Origin: Megaleporinus macrocephalus
Taxonomy: Eukaryota > Chordata > Actinopteri > Characiformes > Anostomidae
Direction: 5' to 3'
NCBI GenBank assembly: GCA_021613375.1
Contig: CM038705.1
Coordinates: forward strand, 7,191,438-7,255,437
DNA: 64,000 nt
Both the position numbers and the translations under genes were made by a program. The notes under the pieces are model-generated. The model was not told where the DNA came from and did no database searches. It was given only the letters and a program-made list of their open reading frames with translations. This document shows, piece after piece, positions 12,620-64,000 of the stretch. The first letter of the stretch is position 1. Every line of letters begins with the position of its first letter.

Positions 12620-13320
12620 CAGTCGAGTCACATTATTATGACAGTCGTAGACTGTAGAAGCGCTAGGTGGCAGTGTTCTGGTCCCACAGAGCTGACCAAG
12701 ACTTACAGACACTACCCTGGACCCCTAATTCCCCAGACTTGAACCCAACTAAGCATCTGTGGGACCTCCTAGATGGGGGTGTTGGCTGGATGGATCCTCC
12801 TCCACACTCCCTCCAGCAGCTGTGGGATGCACTGCAGTCAGCATGGCTCCAGAGACCTGTGACCACTAGGGGTGTAAGAAAATATTGAAAATATAGAATA
12901 TGGGGATATTATGTTTAGTGATACTGTATCAATTCTAAAAAACACAGTATCGATACACAGATTCCTGGCAGACAGTGAATCATTGTGTGCTGCGTTTAAA
13001 CCTCTGGCCACTAGATGGCAGTGTTGTAATCCATTTTCAGCTCCACTCCAACATTAACAAGCAGCACAAGGGCGCCATGGTATTGTAAGCATTGATAAAC
13101 CTGTTCATATAGTGGTGTGTTTTAATAGGAGGATTAGAAAAATCACAATATATCACTTTGCTTGTAGTATCGCAACATATCCTGATATATTGAATCGTCA
13201 CCGCTGTATCACGATACGTATTGTATCGCCAGGTTCTTGCCAATACACAGCCCTAGTGACCACCTACCAGGACCTTACTGAGTGTCCCAGCCTGGTGGTC
13301 ATAATAATGTGACTCTACTG
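12620..13320 (+). mobile_element. Mariner/Tc1-type element relic with transposase fragment
   Basis: Inverted termini CAGTCGAGTCACATTATTATG (12620 onward) and CATAATAATGTGACTCTACTG (ending 13320). Inside, the plus strand at about 12667-12866 encodes PWTPNSPDLNPTKHLWDLLDG and then LQQLWDALQSAWLQ. These are the third catalytic-site neighbourhood and tail of a DD34-type transposase. The frame continues after 13263 as YQDLTECPSLVV, once the nested insertion at 12867-13255 is ignored. The first two catalytic regions are missing, so this is an internally deleted, inactive copy. A relative on the minus strand lies at 58684-59121. Confidence 0.8.
12867..13255 (+). mobile_element. hAT MITE (TAGGGGTGTAAG family) nested in the mariner relic
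   Basis: Starts TAGGGGTGTAAG and ends CAATACACAGCCCTA. It is flanked by a perfect 8-bp direct repeat, gtgaccac (12859-12866 and 13256-13263), the hallmark of hAT insertion. The 389-bp unit has no coding potential and many GATAC/GTATC palindromes. Sister copies: 27041-27385 (-), 29892-30276 (+), 31165-31507 (+, truncated), 32751-32912 (-, truncated) and 47459-47829 (+). Confidence 0.88.
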
Positions 13321-13584
13321 TGTAAATACTGACCTGCTACTAAAGAAAACACTAATGTTTGTTCCGCTAACGTTTCAGTACTTTATGGGGATCATTTCGA
13401 GCTTCGGCTAGTACGTGTGATTGTTTTGTTTTTTGCCCTGATGCTAGATGTATCTTTGAAAATAATGAATAAAGAAAGATCTTCAGAGTATCCAAGATTA
13501 CTACAGAGCACTGTATAGCTTTGAGGTGAAGGAGGAAAAGCATTTGAATACTTCGCATCATCCATTAGCGCTGCACTCTGTGTG

Positions 13585-13590
13585 TTTATT
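13585..13590 (-). promoter_or_regulatory. gnl1: Candidate gnl1 polyadenylation signal (distal)
   Basis: AATAAA on the minus strand, about 810 nt past the gnl1 stop codon. No strong GT-rich downstream element is visible, so the choice of site is uncertain. Confidence 0.3.
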
Positions 13591-14398
13591 CTCGCATCAC
13601 TCTCGGCTAGATCCTGGATAATACGGACTCTGCATTGCTGTAATTTTTTTTTTTGCTCCAAGTGTAGACTGTCTGGAGAGAAGTGAAACCAGGCCTAGCG
13701 GTCCTCGCTTTGAAAAGTGCTTCAGATCTCCACCACATTCTTACTCCTGTGGTTCCTCGGCTTTGATCTTTTATTTCATGGCTTGCTTGTATCAACTCTG
13801 TTGCCTCAGATGCACCCAGACCAGTCGCCCTTGCTGCTCCGAAGCCGCAAGCAGAAACAAGGAACAAATATTCTCTCATACAGAGAAATCTTCACCCTTC
13901 TCCTAGCGAGACTAATGACTTTTGACCTCCCAGTGGCCTTTGGCAATGAAGCGTGTGCCCGCGGATTCTTGATCAATCACTGATTGTACTCCTCTTTGAT
14001 AGATTCATAACACTATCTGTGCAATCACCCACTGCAATAACATTCAATCAGCCCCCTTAAATCTCTCAAATGAGAAAAGAGATTGCATCTCTCGTACGTG
14101 AAAGGAAGGAGCCTTTAGTGACGCTACTAAAACAAACCAGCATAGCTGGCGAGGGAACGGACGCACACCTGCTTTACACGGCAGCAAAAACCAGGAGGAT
14201 GAACAAGCTGGTGTACGTGGGCTCAATGATTGTAGAAGGTAAGCAAGAGTCCGTCCGAGCTTGTCAGCAAAGTCAGTTTCACTGAGAAATGTGGAAAAAC
14301 AAAGCAAAACAAAACTGTGAATGTGTGGAATCAGAGTCGGGAAGGAATGAAACGGACTGAGATGAATGGAATCGGAGCGGGAGACGAGCGTTCATCTC
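13591..14398 (-). other. gnl1: Presumed gnl1 3' untranslated region
   Basis: This stretch follows the gnl1 stop codon, is free of recognisable mobile repeats and contains two AATAAA candidates. No coding exon of another gene was found in it. Assignment to the gnl1 transcript is inference from position. Confidence 0.45.
13770..13775 (-). promoter_or_regulatory. gnl1: Candidate gnl1 polyadenylation signal (proximal)
   Basis: AATAAA on the minus strand about 625 nt past the stop codon. A weak candidate for the same reason as the distal one. Confidence 0.3.
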
Positions 14399-35362
<20,964 letters not shown>

Positions 35363-35770
35363 GTTCGCCCGAAGAGACGGAGAAAAAACGGAAAACGGTC
35401 CCCACGAAGCGGCTTGTTGTAGTTTGGCGCTGTTCGCTTTAGTTTGGCTTTAGTTTTGTGTGTATTTCGCTACGGCGGCTGAAGTTTGTCCGCCACTCCG
35501 CGCATGCTAGCTAACGTTACTTTCTCACTGCGACGCCAAACTACAACCAAACCAGTCGGACCATACCACTTTCTCATCTCAGCGCTTTAGTTTAATCTAC
35601 TTCACTTCTTTTGGAAATACGCACGTACAATGTTAGTTTCACTTGCTTTTAATAATGTGGATTAGTTTTAACACATATTCGCCCCTTCCAGTTTGGATAG
35701 CATTTGGAAAGCGTTACCGCACCACCCCCCCCCCCCCCCCGGTCCGCGCAGTGGTAGCGTCCGCCCGTTA
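35363..35770 (-). promoter_or_regulatory. gnl1: Presumed gnl1 5' UTR and promoter, CpG-containing
   Basis: Sequence upstream of the start codon is richer in G, C and CpG than its surroundings and contains no mobile repeat up to a C run near 35728-35740. A 14-bp inverted repeat, gttgtagtttggcg (35416-35429) and its complement (35534-35547), lies in it. No TATA box was recognised and the start site is not determinable by eye. Confidence 0.45.
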
Positions 35771-35961
35771 TTGAAATAGCAGCCAGCCCACTACAGACAG
35801 TGGTGCGTCTGTGTGAGTGGACAGTGAGTCACGGACTCGGTCAGTTAGTAATAAATCACACAAATCGGAGAAGTTGCTTCATGGACCAAAGATTTTGTAC
35901 TTTAGGTTTTATTTACAGACGGCCACTAGTTCGCTAAGGCAGCCTAAGAAGCCCTGTTCAC

Positions 35962-37309
35962 TACATGGCCTAAAGTATGTGGACACCTGGCCATCACCTC
36001 TATATGATCTAGTTGCACTTGCCATTGCAAAACCAGATTCATACCTGGCCTAAAGTATGTGGACACCTTACTCAACCATACATCTAACCATCAACCATCT
36101 AACCATCACCCCTATATGATATTGTTGCACTTTCCATTCCAAAACCACATTCATATTGAGTAGGCCTTATTGACAACCTGGCCTAAAGTATGTGGACATC
36201 TGACCATCACCCCTATATGATTTTGTAGCACTTCCTATTCCCAAACCATATTAATATTGAGTCGGCCCTATTGACCACCTGGCCTAAAGTATGTGGACAT
36301 CTGACCAACACCCCTATATGATATTGTTGCACTTTCCATTCCCAAACCATATTAATATTGAGTCGGCCCTATTGACCACCTGGCCTAAAGTATGTGGACA
36401 TCTGACCATCACCCCTATATGATATTGTTGCACTTTCCATTCCAAAACCGCATTCATATTGAATTGACCACCTGGCCTAAAGTATGTGGACACCTGATGT
36501 GGACACCTGATCGTCACCCCTATATGATTGCATTTATCATTCCAAAACCATATTCATACCTGGCCTAAATTATGTGGACACCTGACCATCACCTTTATAT
36601 AAGCGTGTTGCCCTTCCCATTCCAAAACCATATTCATATGAAGACAGCCCTATTCACTACATGGCCTAAAGTATGTGGACACCTGGCCATCACCTCTATA
36701 TGATCTAGTTGCACTTGCCATTGCAAAACCATATTCATACCTGGCCTAAAGTATGCGGACACCTTACTCAACCATATTCATATAGAGTTGGCCCTATTCA
36801 ATACCTGGCCTAAAATATGTGGACATCTGACCATCACCCGAAATTAACTTGTTGCACTTCCCATTCCAAAACCATATTCACACCTGACCTAAAGTATGTG
36901 GACACCTGGCCATCACCTCTATATGATCTAGTTGCACTTGCCATTGCAAAACCATATTCATACCTGGCCTAAAGTATGAGGACATCTAACTCAACCATAT
37001 TCATATAGAGTTGGCCCTATTTACTACCTGGCCTAAAATATGTGGACATCTGACCATCACCCCTATATGATCTTGTTGCACTTCCCACTCTAGAACCATA
37101 TTCATATGGAGCGGGCCCTATTCACTACCTGACCTAAAGTATGTGGACACCTTACTTAACCATAATATTTATAATGAGATAGCCTTTTCACTACCTGGCT
37201 ATATATATATATATGTATGGAGACAACCCTATTTACTACTTGGCCTAAAGTATGTGGACGCCTTACTTAACCATAATATTTATAATGAGATAGCCTTTTC
37301 ACTACCTGG

Positions 37310-37390
<81 letters not shown>

Positions 37391-38412
37391 GAGACAACCC
37401 TATTTACTACTTGGCCTAAAGTATGTGGACGCCTGACCATCACATTTATATGAGCTTGTTGCACTTTCCATTCTAAAACAATAGTCATATTGATTTGGCC
37501 CTGTTCACTACGTGGCCTGAAGTATGTGGTGATCATCATACGCTCAAATTAGCAGGTGACATGTTGCCAATCTTGCCTCTTATGCTTCTGTTGTTCCACG
37601 TGGGCGTGTACACTGCTGAGTTTCTCACAAGAAAATATTTAACTATGTACTCTTATAAGTTCACAGGTCTGTAAGTTTTCCTTCCATATTTTAAGCAATA
37701 TTATCAGAAATAGAAACAAAATGGAAGTAGGAACAAAGCATGCATAGGCTGGGGGCCCCCTGTGTCTACGATTGCCATGAGGATTGGGTTAGGGCCAGTC
37801 AGTTAGATTATTGCTTCACTGCGTTATTTGCCTTTGCAGGTTGATAGAAGTTACGAGAACTCCACATATTATTTGTTGTTTTATCTTCATGCCAGTTGCT
37901 GCTAAATCACATCTACTAAGCACACACTGCTATAGGAAATGACTGGATGTCTGTTGTCTTGTCACCTGCTTGTGTGAACACACGGTTAGGCTCGTGTGCA
38001 GCTGCTCGACTGGAAAATCCATTCTGAGAAGCTCCTGCTGCAAAGCTCTTGTGCAGATGTAGCTTCCAGAGACAATCTGAAACTCTAGTGATGCCGCCTC
38101 CTACACACTTCCGTACACAGTGGCCTCACTCAGGTTTTTTTCCTGGCCCAACTGCTACTAGATGCTTCCAGTTCACAATAACAGCACTTACACTTGACCA
38201 GGGCAGCTCTAGCAGGACAAAGGCTTCATAAACTGGCTTTTGGTAAAGATGCCATCCTATGATAACATGACTGAGCTCTTCTGTACAGCGCATTCTGCTG
38301 TGAGTGTTTGTCTCGGCGCTTGATTGAAACACCTATCAGAAAGAGAATGTGGCCAAAACCCCTCACCTCAATCATTAGGAGGCTTGTCCACATACTTTTG
38401 GCCATATAATGT
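35962..38412. mobile_element. 2.4-kb inverted-repeat DNA element with internal ~100-bp tandem array
   Basis: Left end 'tacatggcctaaagtatgtg' and right end 'cacatacttttggccatata' are inverted repeats typical of Tc1-type MITEs in teleosts. The left subterminal sequence (gcctaaagtatgtggacatc ... cctatatgatattgttgcac ... ccattccaaaaccatattca) is reiterated about 13-15 times between 35960 and 37540. In places the spacing is exactly about 101 bp (36180, 36281, 36382). Two copies contain a (TA)n run (37200-37213 and 37311-37385). The right part (37980-38400) is single-copy. No transposase frame. Confidence 0.78.
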
Positions 38413-38479
38413 ATATGAGAAGGTTTGATGTAGTATGTAAACAAAGTCCAAGTTTTCATGTCATGAAAATTATAACTGG

Positions 38480-38830
38480 TTTTTGATGTGGATCAGACAC
38501 AGCAGTATCCCTGCTGGACTGAGAATCGTCCACCAACCAAAACTATCCAGACAGTGTCCTGTAGGCGGCGTCCTGTAACCACTGATTAAGCACTAGAGGA
38601 ACACGAACTGTGCAGCAGCAGATGAGCTACTGTCTCTGACTTTACATCTACAAGGTAAAAAAACAAGGTAGGCGTGTCTAATAGAGTGGACAGTGAGCGG
38701 ACACAGTGTTTAAACATCACTCCAGCAGCAGCACTGCTGTGTCTGATCCACTTGTACCAGCACAACACACAATGACATGTCCTCACCACGTCAGGGTCAC
38801 AGCAGTGCTAAGAATGACCCACCTCCAACG
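38480..38830. repeat. Dispersed repeat (CACGTCAGGGTCACAGCAGTGC type)
   Basis: The passage 'cctcaccacgtcagggtcac' followed by 'agcagtgctaagaatgaccc' is shared with 52856-52900. It resembles a repeat I associate with otophysan fish genomes. Non-coding; class unassigned. Confidence 0.6.
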
Positions 38831-39194
38831 TATACTTTTGTATTAGTGATAGCTCAGTTGTACAACGACACGCTGCTCTGCAATCATTTGTTTTGAATAC
38901 ACTTTCTATTCACCAACAAAATACTTCATTAGAGCTTCGTTTATTTGCGTCCAATTATTATTATTTCAGCAAGACACCCACTCCTGAAATGCTTCCCGGG
39001 CACTCTGGATAGGGCTACCTGCCACTATGGGCAAGTGTGCTTACTGCCCCCTAGTGTTTGTGTGGGCATGAATGGGTCAAATGTGGAAGTAAATTAACTG
39101 TATTTCTGTATGATTAAATAGTTACAGCCATTCAGACTGGGTTTGCTGTGAACGTCTTCAATTTTAGAGAAACCTGCTGTTCACAGCAGTGCTG

Positions 39195-39530
39195 AATGGA
39201 ACCAGACGTCGGAACTTTAACACACGCCAAACAAAGTTTTGGCCTAAAATATATTTTAAGCATATATTTATGGTGAAAGGGGTAGATGGTGGACATAACT
39301 AGGCAAAACAGTCCCAAAAACAAATGTCTATTTATTAAAATGTACCACTGTTCAGCCATCACCAACGTTCTACGTTGGTGATGGTTGAACAGTGGTACAT
39401 TTTAATAAATAGACATTTGTTTTTGGGACTGTTTTGCCTAGTTTTGTAGGTTTAGATAGTTTTGGAGGTTCACTTAAATGACTCTGTGTTGTGGACGCCC
39501 GGTTCCATTCACCACCACTGTAAAGAAATC
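39195..39530. mobile_element. Fold-back element with near-perfect palindrome
   Basis: Arms 39297-39368 and 39372-39443 are reverse complements over 72 bp with a single mismatch and a 3-nt loop. Outside the arms, 'gaatggaaccagacgtc' (left) and 'cccggttccattcaccacc' (right) are also inverted, so the whole is a fold-back MITE. The same 'gtggtgaatggaaccagac' motif occurs in the element at 40378-40789. Confidence 0.8.
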
Positions 39531-40077
39531 TGAACCATTTCACACTAAACAGCTCTGAATGACCTTAACGAGAAGTTTATGGTGGAGGAAAACAAGAAAA
39601 GAGGTGATCAAATAAACAACTTTTATGTAGGCCTAAGATAAGAACCTATACAAGAGCTTCTAAGAATCTTGTTCTTTCCTCCTTCCAAGCACACAGCAGC
39701 GTAAACATGAGGGACTGTAACAAGGACTATGTTCATGGAATAACTGTTTTTATTTTCTGTTTAAAGAGGGGAATAATTCACGCTCTTTTGATCGTAAGGT
39801 CTATTAATGAGGCTTGGGGTCCATAGCAGGAGCAGGACGAAAGAAGTAGTGGTGGCGTAACAATAGTGAGTGCATCATCATTTGCACGAATGAATAGCGA
39901 GGGCGATTGTTCTTGTCAAAGACATTCATGTCAGAGAGCTCGAGGACTGGCTGGAGTTGATACTTTTTTTTTTTTTGTACCATTAATTTCTTTAACTCTC
40001 ACACATACACACGATATACTAGATATCCGGATATACTGACTTTGTTATGGGCATGATTGAAAACTGATTTTCCCTTT

Positions 40078-40081
<4 letters not shown>

Positions 40082-40148
<67 letters not shown>
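40082..40148. repeat. (AT)n microsatellite
   Basis: About 33 AT dinucleotides in the spacer between the two genes. Confidence 0.95.
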
Positions 40149-40154
<6 letters not shown>

Positions 40155-40377
40155 CAGGACCACATGCATATTGCGCAATATATCGAAGGTGTTCATACGT
40201 ATCATCCGACAACAGCAAATATGGAGGTCATAGTGTGATAGCAGTAGATAGAAGTATCTACAGATGGCTGAAGCACTAATTTAAATAATAAAAAATAAAA
40301 CTTTTAAAGGTCTAGTTATAGACTGGAAGTGACCTGTGCAGTCATGAAGCCAGCCAGGTCTGTCGTCAAAGACTTAA

Positions 40378-40789
40378 AGGGGAATTCCACCACTTTTTCA
40401 AAATGCCTGTATACCTAAAAGGATGTAAACAAAGTCATTCAGAGTGGTTCCGAGTGAAACGTTCGGAGTTAGACACGCTTACAGTGGTGGTGAATGGAAC
40501 CAGACGTCTGCCTGATGTCGGAAGCAGTTTTGTGAGGTTTGGGCCGAAAATTGAATCTTTAAAATCAGTGTGAGGCATCGTTAGAAAAACTAGTTCCGAA
40601 AGAAAACTTGCTTCAACACTTTCACACTACTTAAAAACAGGCCGCTCTGGATCGTGGCTATATTTGCAACGTCCTGAGCCCTGGTTCCCATCAGCACCAC
40701 TGTAAAAAAGTCAGTGGTCTACAGGGGACCACTTTGCATGGAACCGCTCGGAATGACTGTTTATTCAGAAAATTGGGTGGACGTCCCCT
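40378..40789. mobile_element. TTAA-flanked MITE beyond the znf384 stop
   Basis: Ends AGGGGAATTCCACC and GGTGGACGTCCCCT are inverted, and both are flanked by TTAA (40374-40377 and 40790-40793). TTAA duplication points to piggyBac- or Kolobok-type mobilisation (inference). No coding capacity. It begins 197 nt past the znf384 stop codon and contains an AATAAA on the minus strand at 40760-40765. Confidence 0.75.
40760..40765 (-). promoter_or_regulatory. Candidate znf384 polyadenylation signal inside a MITE
   Basis: The first AATAAA on the minus strand after the stop codon at 40987, about 222 nt downstream. It sits within the TTAA-flanked element, so if used the transcript would end in transposon sequence. 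Confidence 0.35.
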
Positions 40790-40986
40790 TTAAACAGGAA
40801 GATCAGGATATTTGTGTGAAAGAAAAACAAATACAAAAAAAATAAAATAATAATAGATCTTTCGACAGAGTCTTAAACATTGCTTGTTTCTTGGAACACA
40901 AAAGCAGGTCTGGTAAGGAAATTCCTTTCCTTTCACTTTCAGCTTCCACTTATACAGTCTCTGTTCCACTCCAGGCCGGTCCTGTC

Positions 40987-63741
<22,755 letters not shown>

Positions 63742-63867
63742 CTGGATAGACAGAGAAAGTGAAAGAAAGACAGGAGTGAAACACAGAGTGGTGGAAAGAA
63801 GCAGTTACACTTTCACTTATGACTTTACAGACGTTTTAAAAACAGACAGTTACAACATATGTTGTGA

Positions 63868-63960
63868 GCTAGCCAGGGGCAACAGTGGCTCCCTCAGACT
63901 GGAGGAAGAAACCTTGGGAGGAACCAAGACTCACAAGGGGAGACCCATCCTCCTCTGTTC
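63868..63960. repeat. Dispersed repeat (CCTTGGGAGGAACCAAGACTC type)
   Basis: 'ggaggaagaaaccttgggag' followed by 'gaaccaagactcacaagggg' matches a phrase I know as a common interspersed repeat in teleosts. Non-coding. Confidence 0.6.
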
Positions 63961-64000
63961 AAACAGTATTTACAGTTTAATAAACTAAATAAATACCAAA

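Noticed and set aside
37143..37539. Frames with poly-Tyr/Ile over (TA)n
   Set aside because: Microsatellite translation inside the expanded inverted-repeat element.

Overview
The window is nuclear DNA from a vertebrate, almost certainly a teleost fish. The evidence is two spliced vertebrate genes with canonical GT-AG introns, and introns packed with microsatellites, minisatellites, hAT and Tc1/mariner-type DNA transposon relics and LINE fragments. Several dispersed repeats resemble sequences I associate with otophysan fishes (characins, catfishes). That placement is inference and no species can be named. There are no operons, and nearly every long open frame here is low-complexity or antisense noise.

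Two genes can be reconstructed exon by exon, both on the minus strand and head to tail. (1) gnl1 is complete: 12 coding exons from the ATG at 35362 to the stop at 14399. They add up to 1830 nt, or 609 residues, with every junction in phase. The product is a circularly permuted GTPase of the YlqF/HSR1 family: G4 NKID in exon 6, G1 GFPNVGKSS and G3 DCPG in exon 9, and an acidic C-terminal tail. (2) A ZNF384-type C2H2 zinc-finger gene occupies 40987-63741. It is missing its 5' exons, which lie beyond the right edge. Eight exons are visible, giving eight zinc fingers, or six if the in-frame cassette exon at 46165-46332 is skipped.

Layout: 1-13.5 kb is intergenic and holds only relics. There is a Tc1-like transposase remnant at 7.6-8.1 kb. 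hAT-type elements lie at 6.2-7.6 and 9.8-10.2 kb, and a mariner relic with a hAT MITE inside it at 12.6-13.3 kb. The gnl1 body spans 14.4-35.4 kb and carries a minisatellite of 24-25 bp units (15.2-16.4 kb), a 30-bp minisatellite (18.1-18.7 kb) and a 1.2-kb GA/CT tract that directly abuts the exon 6 splice acceptor (21.36-22.57 kb). It also holds a hAT element nested in another hAT element (23.8-25.1 kb) and a fold-back array next to exon 1 (34.5-35.1 kb). The 35.4-41 kb spacer holds a 2.4-kb inverted-repeat element with internal tandem expansion, a near-perfect 72-bp-arm palindrome and a TTAA-flanked MITE just past the znf384 stop. The znf384 introns (41-64 kb) contain a 1.2-kb-spaced duplication, more hAT and Tc1 relics, and a roughly 4.5-kb purine-rich satellite of about seven units of about 500 bp (53.5-58 kb).

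The two genes have no known shared pathway. Gnl1 is a nucleolar/nuclear GTPase and ZNF384 a sequence-specific transcription factor. I found no tRNA, rRNA, CRISPR or prokaryotic-type system. The most notable observations are architectural: kilobase pyrimidine tracts before splice acceptors in both genes, the duplicated zinc-finger cassette exon, nested transposons with clean 8-bp target duplications, and the long palindrome.
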